Below are positions 38,652 to 47,263 of a stretch of 64,000 bases of DNA, in pieces. Position numbers and translations under genes: made by a program. Numbering within the stretch: the stretch's first letter is position 1; each line of letters starts with the position of its first letter. The notes under the pieces are model-generated. The model had not been told where the DNA came from. It searched no databases and saw only the letters and a program-made list of their open reading frames with translations. This DNA comes from Trichomonas vaginalis G3 (Eukaryota > Parabasalia > Trichomonadida > Trichomonadidae), in contig NC_067205.1 of NCBI RefSeq assembly GCF_026262505.1, positions 2,728,001 through 2,792,000 of the forward strand. The letters run 5' to 3'.

Positions 38652-39615
38652 TCACAAGCATTTTACATGAATTGTACGATGGATATTTGAAATCCTAAAC
38701 AGTTTTGTAGCTTCTATTTCTTCGCTGAGGATATCAAAAGTTTTAACAACGCCGAAAGTCTCTTTATATTTCTTCTTGACGTCAGACAGAAGGAAATCTT
38801 CTGCTGTTGGATAGTTTTTATTAAGAAATGCCAACATATCCATTTTATCTTCTGCTGGCTTTTCTGCTTCTTTCTTTAAGTCTGCATAGTCGTTTCGCAT
38901 TCTTTCTATCTCTTTGACTGAGTAGTTATATTTTCTTATTGCTGCCTTACATTTTGAACTTTGCGGATTCATTTTTGCGTTATACATTGAAACCTTACCA
39001 GCTAAAACAACTAAGGCGTCAATGGTTTTCTTTAACTCAAAAGTTGTTGGTTTTATTTGTCCATTCCATATTTTACATCTTTTATCTTTATTTCTTATCT
39101 GCCATACACATTCAGCAACTAACGAAACAAAGTTGTCGTAGGTCTTAAATTCTTCAGATTTATATATGTCAGAAACATTCTTATATACCATATCGCAATC
39201 TTTGTCCATAACCTTATGGTTGCAATGAAAACCAAGGAATTCATAATTTACTTTACGTATGAACTTCTTTATTTCTACTGAGTCGGTTGTTTTTACTTCT
39301 ATTTCATCGAATTCAGGAATAGTGAGCTTTTGTTGTTGGATTTCAGGCAATTTAGGCAAATGGTCGATGAGGTCCTGCATTTCATAAAGATACTGTTCAT
39401 TTGTTTCATCTTTCACACTACATTCTAAATTACTTGTTAAAAGTTCTTGCTTTATCTTCTGGATTTCTGTTTCAAAAGTATATGAAGAAGGAATAAAGCT
39501 TTTCATCTCTACCAACATTGACGTAGGATTCATGACTAATGAATTTGGTGCTGTAGTTGTGGACAGAGTCCCGCCGTTCGCGGCTTGAATTGTTGTTGTG
39601 CCGATTGTTGAAATC
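38652..39615 (-). CDS. Mav2 paralogue of the KilA-N/GIY-YIG gene N-terminal module
   Basis: From the ATG near 39615 (MISTIGTTTIQ) about 250 residues are nearly the same as in Mav1 9607-10938 (SFIPSSYTFETEIQKIKQEL, KFIRKVNYEFLGFHCNH). The C-terminus is different: instead of KilA-N plus GIY-YIG it ends in a ~70-residue segment (FLNKNYPTAEDFLLSDVKKK ... RISNIHRTIHVKCL). The shared N-terminal module therefore takes alternative C-terminal partners. A GC-rich insert (39561-39584) adds residues AANGGTLS near the start. Confidence 0.6.
39561..39584. repeat. GC-rich twin-hairpin insert, copy d (in frame)
   Basis: Hairpin GGAC-AGA-GTCC, one base, hairpin GCCG-TTCG-CGGC. Comparison with the Mav1 paralogue shows about nine extra residues exactly here, so the insert entered a coding sequence without disrupting it. 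Confidence 0.75.
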
Positions 39616-39639
39616 ATATCTTTTATACAAAATAAAAAA

Positions 39640-39695
39640 TAAATAAAAATAAAACTAACTTTATTTTTTTCTATCTTAAGGAAATTCATGAAAAT
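39640..39695 (-). promoter_or_regulatory. KilA-type upstream module
   Basis: Read on the minus strand, TTCCTTAAGATAGAAAAAAA is followed by TAAAGTTAGTTTTATTTTTA, upstream of the gene starting near 39615. It is nearly the same as Mav1 8880-8935 and 9540-9606. Confidence 0.5.
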
Positions 39696-39701
39696 TCACG
39701 A

Positions 39702-39785
39702 GATCCCACGGATCATCTCGCCACTTAGCGGCTGAGGGTGAAAAACCGGGTGAAAAATTAGGTGAAATTTCACCTCTTCACCTAA
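39702..39785. promoter_or_regulatory. GC-rich hairpins plus AGGTGA hairpin upstream of integrase
   Basis: GATCC-CAC-GGATC (39702-39714) and an imperfect GCCAC-TTA-GCGGC (39720-39732) form a variant of the twin-hairpin insert. After these come TTTTTCACC-type repeats and AGGTGAAATTTCACCTCTTCACCT (in two overlapping arms). The segment lies between the KilA-type promoter module and the integrase 3' end. Confidence 0.45.
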
Positions 39786-39904
39786 AAATTATTTTGACGT
39801 AAATTTACAGTATTTATGAAAACATTAATATATAAAATAAATGAAAACATTAATGATATCATGTCTGTTCTCGTTCATGTCTGATTTACATCTAATGAAA
39901 AAGT

Positions 39905-40990
39905 TTAGATGAATTTTCTTATTCTTTCTGGCATATTTTTATCTTTCCAGTACTCCCGCTCTAATGGACCCAGATGAGTTGGTTTAGATTCTCTCAAGTT
40001 CTTAGATGGTATAACATCTTCAACGCCTCCTTCATATCTTACTTTATAAGTGTCATCGTTTATGTTGTAGCCAAGTATTTCAATAACCACTCCTCGCTTT
40101 GCTTCGTCAATGGTTTCAGCAAGTTTGCCATTACTACTTTCGACTAATTTATGACGAGGGTAAAATGCAATGGAGTCGTCAGCAGCTTTTATAAGATATC
40201 CATTACCTTGCGTAGAGTCTACGATATAATAATTTCGACTTAACCTTAAACGTTTCTTTGTCAACGGTTTGTCGTCAAGAACTACACGAACTTTTGTACC
40301 AGGAATGAGGGTAAATTGTGTTGAATTTCTGATATTTTGTGTTTGGCTTCGTTTCTTTTGTATATACTTTTCTTCTTGTTGTTGTGTCATTGAATTTGGT
40401 GTATGTCCTGTTGTAGAATGTGTTGAGGAATTATATACTTCGAGAAAGTGTTTCATTGTTTCTTCGGTAAAGTCTCGCTCTTGGTTTAAATCTCTGAGCG
40501 TTCTTATGAAGCGGTTAATGATACCGAGTATGTTATGGTTATGGTCTTCAGTAGTGTAGTGAGTTATGTTATGCTTAATGAGAAATTCTGTGATTTCGTT
40601 GCTGAGGTATGCACCGTCTTGGTCTGATGTTAAAGTACTTGGGTTATGTTCTGCTACAAACTTTTGTAAAACTCTTAACACTTCACGAGTTCCTTTGTTC
40701 CTCATTGGATATGCATATGCTTTACGAGTGTTAACATTTATGAAGATGAGGAATGGTTTATGTCCTCCTTTTCTGCTTTGAATGAGAGTATCAAATTGGT
40801 ATGCGTCTGGAGTGTTGGAGTAAATTGGTAAAAAGTAGTCGTAAGGGTTTATTTTTGTTTGATGTACAACATTTTTGTCAAAGAACCTTTTCACTTCAGC
40901 TCTGTTAGTAAATCCCCAACTTTTTGCAGCTTCATTGAATTTCTTAAATGACCTCCATGGATGTTGTTCGAATACTTCTTTCAAGCTCAT
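39905..40990 (-). CDS. Mav2 retrovirus-like (rve) integrase
   Basis: The 361-residue frame is intact and starts MSLKEVFEQHPWRSFKKFNE. It has an N-terminal helical part, then the rve core with DAYQFDTLIQSRKGGHKPFL, LTSDQDGAYLSNEI and IINRFIRTLRDLNQERDF. A C-terminal SH3/chromo-like part follows (GTKVRVVLDDKPL, YKVRYEGGVEDVIPSKNLRE). It inserts the element with a short target duplication, in keeping with the 5-bp CTTTT repeat seen at the ends. It lies beside the fibre locus, as in Mav1. Confidence 0.9.
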   Translation of the reverse strand: MSLKEVFEQHPWRSFKKFNEAAKSWGFTNRAEVKRFFDKNVVHQTKINPYDYFLPIYSNTPDAYQFDTLIQSRKGGHKPFLIFINVNTRKAYAYPMRNKGTREVLRVLQKFVAEHNPSTLTSDQDGAYLSNEITEFLIKHNITHYTTEDHNHNILGIINRFIRTLRDLNQERDFTEETMKHFLEVYNSSTHSTTGHTPNSMTQQQEEKYIQKKRSQTQNIRNSTQFTLIPGTKVRVVLDDKPLTKKRLRLSRNYYIVDSTQGNGYLIKAADDSIAFYPRHKLVESSNGKLAETIDEAKRGVVIEILGYNINDDTYKVRYEGGVEDVIPSKNLRESKPTHLGPLEREYWKDKNMPERIRKFI

Positions 40991-41058
40991 TTAAGTAAAA
41001 ATAAAGATTTCATTGAACTCGGTAAACCTAGACCCTTTGAGTCAAGGCTCAAGCGCGT

Positions 41059-42872
41059 TCATTGAACGCGGTACCATGCGAATACAGTCATAAATGGTGG
41101 CATATAATCTGCACCACTTCCTGTTGGATTTGTTGTGAAAGTGTGTGAATGATTTCCTCCTGGTTCAGTTGGTCGAAAAGTCTTTTTTGCTGAATTGTTA
41201 TAAGATGGAGATAAAACGTCATTGCCAGCTTCATAGTCTGAGTTGTATAATGGGTGGTCTCTTAATGAGTGGCTATGATCGCCAGAAAAGTTTGTAGTTC
41301 CTGTGTGCTTATGTGGTGGAAGATTTGCTTCTAAAATTTTCTTTGAACCTCCTGTTTGCTTTGAAGAGTTAGCACAATAGAGGAATTTATCTACAATCTG
41401 TTGCCATGTACCAAAACCTAAAACACTTGCCGGATTTGTTGAGTTCATTGACGTATAAATAGAGCCTATAGGATATATGGTTTCAAGAATCTGAGTCTTC
41501 ATTGTTTGAAGTTCATGTTTAACATTTATAAATCCATCGCCGTCTACAATATTTATATTGTTTGTTATTAAACCATTAGGAAAAGTAGGAGGATAAATAT
41601 TTTGTTCAACTAAAGGTGTACCGTCTCTTCCTGTTTTTGTTACTTCTTCAATGTATGCATTAATTTCTTTAATCCTGATTGTTTGAAATTCTTCATGCGT
41701 ATGGTTTTTGTCTGCTTTTCCATTAACCGCATCATTTACTTCTGACTTCTTCACATAATTTTCATCTACCCATTCCTTTGCTTCTTCTGTATAACTCATT
41801 GCTTTTGTATCATAACGATTTAATTCTTCATCTACATATATTTTGTCGGTTTTATTGGCTAAATCAACAACCATATCTCTTAGGTTAGTGTGCATATCTT
41901 CATCACGCATGCTTGATGAAGCAATAGCCCAATTCAATATTATCTCATCAGCTCTAATAGTTGTGAAGAATTCATGTGTATGATTTTTGTCTGCTTTCTT
42001 ATCTAACATTGCTGGTAGTTCATGTGTTTAAAGTTTCTGACATGTCCTTCCATATTAGTGCATTTACTATCTAAACTATTAAGAGTATCTTTTACGCTTG
42101 TACTTGGATTCTCTAAAGGTGCACTTGAACCAAGGGTATAATTCAATATTATGTCGTCTGCTCTAACAGTAGTGAAGGATTCATGTGTATGATTTTTGTC
42201 TGCTTTACTGTCTAAAGAAGTTTGAAGTTCCTTTATATCGGAGATATTGTGTTTATGAGATTTCAAAACTTTGTTCATTGCGTCAAGTTCATTTTTGTCA
42301 GCTTTACTTTTAATAGCATCTTCAAAAGTTATTTTTGCCTTAACTCTCAAAGTAAATCTTGGTTCAACTAATACACCGTTAACAAAGAAACTAGAGGCAT
42401 AAATTTCAGCGTTATAACCAAATGTTTGTGGTGCTATACCTGTGTCATACTGTACAGTACAGCGTATGTCATAACCTTTAGCACGAATGTATTTATATCT
42501 TCTTTCATTAACATCTTTTGTCTTCACTTTTTCATCCTGTGTTAAATATCCATGATAATCCGTTATAATCTGTTCATCTGAACTTATATAATGAACATGG
42601 TTTTTATCTGCTTTTTGTGAAAGAAGTTCAACAACTTTTGCTTCACTTATGTTACCAGTGTCACTTTCATTTATTTTTGTCAGCATTGCGTTCAAAACTT
42701 CATAAAGACTAACTACTTCTTTTGGTTCTTGAAACAATGAGTCAAAAGTCTTTCTTAACATTACATCTTCAACTGTTATGACTGAGTCAATACCTTTCTC
42801 TTTTATTGTCTTAGCTAACTGACCTAAAACAACGAACATATAGTCTAAAATATTATCTTCAGTGTTAAACAC
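41059..42872 (-). pseudogene. Mav2 tail-fibre-like locus with collar domain
   Basis: The locus encodes repeated KADKNHTHE-type units alternating with short beta segments. It ends in a collar-type domain: IYPIGSIYTSMNSTNPASVL, LGFGTWQQIVDKFLYCAN, PPHKHTGTTNFSGDHSHSL and MPPFMTVFAWYRV. Such His-x-His and collar motifs are known from trimeric phage tail fibres. The likely role is a receptor-binding or surface fibre (inference). It occupies the place next to the integrase. About one break, or two adjacent genes. Confidence 0.6.
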
Positions 42873-43066
42873 TATACGTTTTCACGAATTGTTGTGTTTG
42901 TTGCTGTTAAAACTTCTTTAAACTCAGGATATATATTCAGTAGATTTTCAACAATTGTTTGAACCACTTGTCCTCCTTCATCTAAATCTCTTGCTGCCAT
43001 TAAAGGATGTAAATTAATTGGTTCAATAATTCCGAGACGAGGGTTGTAAGCAAGTCCGTCGAACAT
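42872..43066 (-). CDS. Small Mav2 protein upstream of fibre locus
   Basis: The 64-residue product (MFDGLAYNPRLGIIEPINLH ... TNTTIRENV) overlaps the start of the fibre locus by a few bases, so the two are probably read together. It may be a fibre base or chaperone; nothing diagnostic is seen. Confidence 0.4.
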   Translation of the reverse strand: MFDGLAYNPRLGIIEPINLHPLMAARDLDEGGQVVQTIVENLLNIYPEFKEVLTATNTTIRENV

Positions 43067-43092
43067 ATTTTTACGTTTGAGTGCCCAGTTAG

Positions 43093-44247
43093 TTAGTTTC
43101 TTTGTATTATTGTTACTTTACCCCATAAATTTTTGAGACCGTCAAAGAAACTTCCTGTATTTCCATGTAATTTAGCAAACTCAACATAAAACTTCATGCT
43201 ATCTATGCCACCAAGAAAAGCCCAGAGTGCATCTATCTCACTTTGCATGGTTATAAGAGATGCAGTTGTTACACCTGATGAAAATAAAGTAAACAACCAC
43301 CCTAACCAACTCTTACCTGCTCCACTTTGTTCTACTTTCACAAAATCACTGATATGACTTTTTAAGTATTCTTTCGTAAGTAATGTGTCTCCAGGTGTAA
43401 CGTCTCTAACGATATTATCTCCGTCAAAAGTCAATGTTCTAACTTGTGTCCGTGCAGCCTTTATTTTAAGACATGCATAGTCTGGTGTTTGAGGAGCAGA
43501 AGGCTCGATGTATGTAATTTTAAAGAAATCGTCATAATTTTTCTTAAAGGTTTCATATGTTGTTTTGAATGTATTGAACCTCATTATTATATCAAGAAGT
43601 TTTGTCAATGAGTCAGCAATTGCTTCATCTACTGTTGACGTTTTGAGTTTTATTTCTGCTGAGTCGTTTATGAATGGTACTTGACATTGAGTTGTATATG
43701 GGTCAAATCCTGTAGGACCCAAATGAAGCAAGTAGTCTAAAATATCACGAACAGACTTTGAGACAGTTGTGTTATCTTTCATGACGATTTCACCATTTAC
43801 AATGAATGGCATAGTACATGAAGTTATTTGTGGGTCAAAACCAGAAGGATTGAAATGAAGCATATAGTTCAGCGCCTCATACACTGACTTATACACTGTT
43901 TCATTATTTTTTGACACAATTTCACCATTTTCAATGAATGGCATTGTCGAAGGAGTTGTTTTTGTATCGAACCCTGAAGGATTGAAGTTAAGAATGCTTT
44001 CAAGAGCTTCATATACAGACCTATAAACAGTTGTGTCGTTCTTCATGACAACTTCACCATTTACAATGAATGGCATAGTACATGGAGTTAAAATAGGGTC
44101 AAACTTTTCATAGTCCTTCCATGTTATATATTTCTCAGTATTTCCATCAGAAATAACAATATATTTGTCAGTAAGTGTGAGAGAGTATTGACCAAAATAT
44201 AAACGTTTAGCTCTGTCAGCTTCATACGCATATGCAGCTATACTCAT
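43093..44247 (-). CDS. Mav2 384-residue repeat protein, candidate fibre/stalk
   Basis: Residues ~50-210 contain four ~38-residue repeats, each with CTMPFIVNGE or TMPFIENGE, then a SVYEAL-type helix and FNPSGFD. A ~60-residue linker and a domain with LKIKAARTQVRTLTFDGDN follow. Near the C-terminus is a hydrophobic segment (WLGWLFTLFSSGVTTASLI). The repeats suggest an elongated structure, and position upstream of the fibre locus on the same strand supports a virion surface role. No family is recognised. The frame looks intact. Confidence 0.5.
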   Translation of the reverse strand: MSIAAYAYEADRAKRLYFGQYSLTLTDKYIVISDGNTEKYITWKDYEKFDPILTPCTMPFIVNGEVVMKNDTTVYRSVYEALESILNFNPSGFDTKTTPSTMPFIENGEIVSKNNETVYKSVYEALNYMLHFNPSGFDPQITSCTMPFIVNGEIVMKDNTTVSKSVRDILDYLLHLGPTGFDPYTTQCQVPFINDSAEIKLKTSTVDEAIADSLTKLLDIIMRFNTFKTTYETFKKNYDDFFKITYIEPSAPQTPDYACLKIKAARTQVRTLTFDGDNIVRDVTPGDTLLTKEYLKSHISDFVKVEQSGAGKSWLGWLFTLFSSGVTTASLITMQSEIDALWAFLGGIDSMKFYVEFAKLHGNTGSFFDGLKNLWGKVTIIQRN

Positions 44248-44264
44248 ATTTTAATGAGAATAAA

Positions 44265-45269
44265 ATGTTGTTCTATTTGCAAAGTACAGACCCAAACGAA
44301 TACGGGACAGTAAAGCTACAAACAAACTTAGGTCTACAGAATGAGGCGCTTGCATTCAGAATGGTTGACTTCAATACTATCGCTTCATTCGTTATAACAG
44401 ATGAAACAGATTTCATGGAGCTTGAAATAGATGGAAAGAAGCACGAAATAAGATTTCACAATAATGTAGAATATAAGATGGAAACATTAGCTGGAGTGTT
44501 AAATGCTCTCATAAATACTACAATAAACAAGGATAACGGAGAAAACTTAATGAATGTTAAACTTATTGCAGGAGTTTTGAAGTTCAGTTATGCGAAGGAG
44601 TTTAAGATAACACGAATGAGTCATAGAGTCAACTTCTGGGTGCATACCATATGACATTTCCTTTGAAAAGTGTTGACAAAACGATTGAGATGAAATCTGT
44701 TCCATACGTATGTTATGGCAATTGTTTGTACATTGAGTCAAAAATAGCTAATGTCACAGGTATTTCAGGAGTTAATAGTAAAGGTTCAGTAGAATATAAT
44801 CCTTCTGTTATGCAGTCAATTCAATGTTCATTCCAAACGTTCCTGTCATAGTAACTCATTTAGGTAAATGGGTTCGCATAAGTCCACATAATTTGAAAGA
44901 TATGCAATTCAGACTAGTTGACTTTCAAGGCGAGCCCGTAGTACTGAAGGCACCAGTGCGAATGACTGTTGAAGTTGACTTTTTAGAAAATATTAAATGC
45001 AACGGCTTACAAGAGAACTCAGAGCTAAAAATATAAAGTATGAATGTTATGTATTAGGTCATGAACTTTGGTTGTTGCTGTTTGATGAAACAAATGAGTT
45101 AGTTATGTCAGTCAAGAGAACAGAAAAAGGCGTCAAAGGCGCCGAGCGCAAAGCGCTATATTGTGTTAGTGAAAATTGCACCAAGTCAATAAGATTAGGT
45201 TTGCATTATGAAGATGAGTTCAATAGTGTTGAAGAAGTTTTGGACAGATATTACAAATTGCTAACTTGA
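44265..45269 (+). pseudogene. Mav2 minor capsid (penton-like) candidate
   Basis: The coding region starts MLFYLQSTDPNEYGTVKLQT, diverging from the 384-residue gene by 17 bp. It is beta-strand-rich: DFMELEIDGKKHEIRFHNN early, and QFRLVDFQGEPVVLKAPVRM later. This pattern fits single-jelly-roll minor capsid proteins of this element class but is not diagnostic. Broken, about three breaks. A GC-rich hairpin pair (45129-45157) lies near its end. Confidence 0.4.
45129..45157. repeat. GC-rich twin-hairpin insert, copy f
   Basis: Hairpins GCGTC-AAA-GGCGC and AGCGC-AAA-GCGCT stand side by side inside the preceding locus. It is a variant with two 13-nt hairpins instead of 11+13. Confidence 0.6.
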
Positions 45270-45286
45270 AATTTTTTTTGACTAAC

Positions 45287-45312
45287 GGCGCAAAGCGCCA
45301 AGACCGAAGGTC
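45287..45312. repeat. GC-rich twin-hairpin insert, copy g (inverted)
   Basis: GGCGC-AAA-GCGCC (13 nt), spacer AA, GACC-GAA-GGTC (11 nt). Read on the other strand this is exactly the 11+2+13 layout with a TTC loop, as in copies a and c. It is intergenic, between two convergent genes. Confidence 0.7.
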
Positions 45313-45354
45313 CTGACTGTTTTAATTTACTAAAACATATTTCAAACAAAGCTT

Positions 45355-45936
45355 CTAGTAAGTAGATAGTTTTGTATACTCGTTCGAATATCTATACTTA
45401 AACTCAACTCCTGGAGTACCTGGTATTTCAATGATGCGGATGTTACCTATTTTCATGAATATTGGCGTTTGACCACAGCATTCGATTTCAGGGTCGAGAT
45501 AGTCAATGACACATTGCTTTCCTGTTATTCGTGATATAATATTTTCAAGGTCCTCCTTTGTTAGAATTATTTGGTTCTTACTTATAAGATTTGTCAAAAG
45601 CTTCTTATCGTCTTTGAGTAAGATAGTTTGATATAACTGAAGAAGGTAATGGTCTACGTTATCTGAAGGATTTGTTTGAACATTTGTGTAAGGATTGTCG
45701 TTGACTTCTCTTGAAAGAACTTGGTCCGGTGGTGGATACTCTAACTTAACATCTGATGTAGCGTTAGCGTTTGAAGCTGAGTTTAAATTCACCGACTTAA
45801 GTTCTGGTTCTTTGTCTTTCAAACATTCTGAACTATAGTTCTTTATGACAATATTGTTTGTCGTTCGTGAGTCAACATTTGATGTTGGTTCAATTGGAAC
45901 ATTAACGGCACCAGCTAAGATGGATTTGCTTCTCAT
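45355..45936 (-). CDS. Mav2 193-residue protein, unrecognised
   Basis: The product starts MRSKSILAGAVNVPIEPTSN. It has an Asn/Ser/Pro-rich first half (ECLKDKEPELKSVNLNSASN), a helical middle (LLQLYQTILLKDDKKLLTNL) and a C-terminal beta part with two Cys (VIDYLDPEIECCGQTPIF). It diverges from the next plus-strand gene within ~25 bp. Function unknown; virion association is likely only by neighbourhood. Confidence 0.45.
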   Translation of the reverse strand: MRSKSILAGAVNVPIEPTSNVDSRTTNNIVIKNYSSECLKDKEPELKSVNLNSASNANATSDVKLEYPPPDQVLSREVNDNPYTNVQTNPSDNVDHYLLQLYQTILLKDDKKLLTNLISKNQIILTKEDLENIISRITGKQCVIDYLDPEIECCGQTPIFMKIGNIRIIEIPGTPGVEFKYRYSNEYTKLSTY

Positions 45937-45961
45937 TTCATATAGAATAAAAACCTTTTAT

Positions 45962-46363
45962 ATGTATGAAATGAACAATATACTCGACAAGGGTTTGAAT
46001 GTAAAGCTAACGAATGAAAATATTGTTGAATTCACTGAGACAGGTGCTGTGTATAAAGATGTAGAACTACTGAACAAAAGAGCAAAGGGAAGAAGCAGGA
46101 ATATGAACAAAGGGTGGAAACCTATAAAAATTTATGTCAATGATGGTTCAGGAGGTTCAAACATAAAGTATGCAGAAAGTTATAGAGTTTATGCTCTCAA
46201 GGGAGAGAAGCCTTCATTTAAGAACAGCTATTCTAACACATATCCTCAAAAGTTAACGGATGGGGAAGTGGATGATATGAATGACAGCAAAAATATTAAC
46301 AGAAATGGTGACAGAGATGCATGGAATTTGTTTACCATCAGTCAATTAAAGCATAAGATTTAA
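45962..46363 (+). CDS. Mav2 133-residue protein, unrecognised
   Basis: The ATG at 45962 (MYEMNNILDKGLNVKLTNEN) is chosen because the open frame upstream overlaps the divergent gene. The product is basic in the middle (LLNKRAKGRSRNMNKGWKP) and polar at the end. Its stop overlaps the stop of the convergent ATPase gene by 4 bp. No family is recognised. Confidence 0.45.
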   Translation: MYEMNNILDKGLNVKLTNENIVEFTETGAVYKDVELLNKRAKGRSRNMNKGWKPIKIYVNDGSGGSNIKYAESYRVYALKGEKPSFKNSYSNTYPQKLTDGEVDDMNDSKNINRNGDRDAWNLFTISQLKHKI

Positions 46364-47247
46364 AACAATGTTGGTCGTTCCCATGGAATATTTTTGACTT
46401 TAATGGTATTAGTCATGATATGAATCTCAAGGTATGAACGAGGAGAGATGAGAGACTTATATGCTTCCCAAATTTCTTCAAAAGGTAATGTTATACCTGA
46501 CTGTTTCCAAATGAGTTCAATGTCATAACGTGAGAAACCTTGAAAGATAACGAAGTCAGTTATGAGACGTTTTATGTTTAAAGCAAGGAAACGCCATGTT
46601 TGCATAAGTATTGCTACAGTTAAATGGTAATGTCTGACTTTAGTAATGATGTTAGCTAATGGTGAGTCTGGTTTTGACACTAAACCTTTTCCGGCGAAGT
46701 CGTCACAAACGAGCAGAGTGTTTGAAGGATACTTTTTGAAGGGGTATTTTGAAAGTTTTGACAGAATGTAGTTTGTAAGTCGTTTCATATTGTAAACTCC
46801 TGAGTACTGACGTAAGTGGTGTTTGTCAATAATTCTTTCCATCTCCTCAGAGGTCTTTTGCATTCCTGACTGTATGAACTCTACGATGGCATAATATTTT
46901 CTCTTACATCGAATGTAACGTTGAAGAAATTCAATGAGTTCGCTATCTGGAACTTTAACGACAGATGCTTGAACTTTACTCATGAATGTTTTCGCTGTTG
47001 AATCCATAGAGTCTGAAGTTGCTGATATAATGATTTGGTCATAATATGAATCTTGACCTAAACGCTCTGTTATGAGTATATGACGAATGAGGTTAAATGT
47101 CTTTCCTGACCCCATCTTTCCACAATAGAAATACACACCATTTGAACAGAATTCATAATCTTTGCTGAAAGGAAGAATAAGAGAAGAGTTAAGTTTGTCT
47201 GTAGTTTCATTCATGTCTTCATCTACGTCATGTATTAAATGCTTCAT
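46360..47247 (-). CDS. Mav2 DNA-packaging ATPase (FtsK/HerA, A32-like)
   Basis: The 295-residue frame is intact. The Walker A region is GVYFYCGKMGSGKTFNLIRH and the Walker B region TLLVCDDFAGKGLV. A sensor-type strand (YHLTVAILMQTWRFLA) and an arginine-rich stretch follow. Size and motif spacing match Polinton/virophage packaging ATPases, which drive DNA into capsids. Presence with capsid candidates supports a virus-like life style of the family. The gene starts 16 bp from a divergent structural-family gene. Confidence 0.85.
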   Translation of the reverse strand: MKHLIHDVDEDMNETTDKLNSSLILPFSKDYEFCSNGVYFYCGKMGSGKTFNLIRHILITERLGQDSYYDQIIISATSDSMDSTAKTFMSKVQASVVKVPDSELIEFLQRYIRCKRKYYAIVEFIQSGMQKTSEEMERIIDKHHLRQYSGVYNMKRLTNYILSKLSKYPFKKYPSNTLLVCDDFAGKGLVSKPDSPLANIITKVRHYHLTVAILMQTWRFLALNIKRLITDFVIFQGFSRYDIELIWKQSGITLPFEEIWEAYKSLISPRSYLEIHIMTNTIKVKNIPWERPTLF

Positions 47248-47263
47248 TTTATCTCCATTAAAA

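Noticed and set aside
45355-45936. Adenain-type cysteine protease, expected in many Polintons
   Set aside because: I looked for a His...Asp...Cys arrangement in the unassigned Mav2 genes; the Cys pair here (ECCGQ) lacks a matching upstream His/Asp context. No protease is called in either element.
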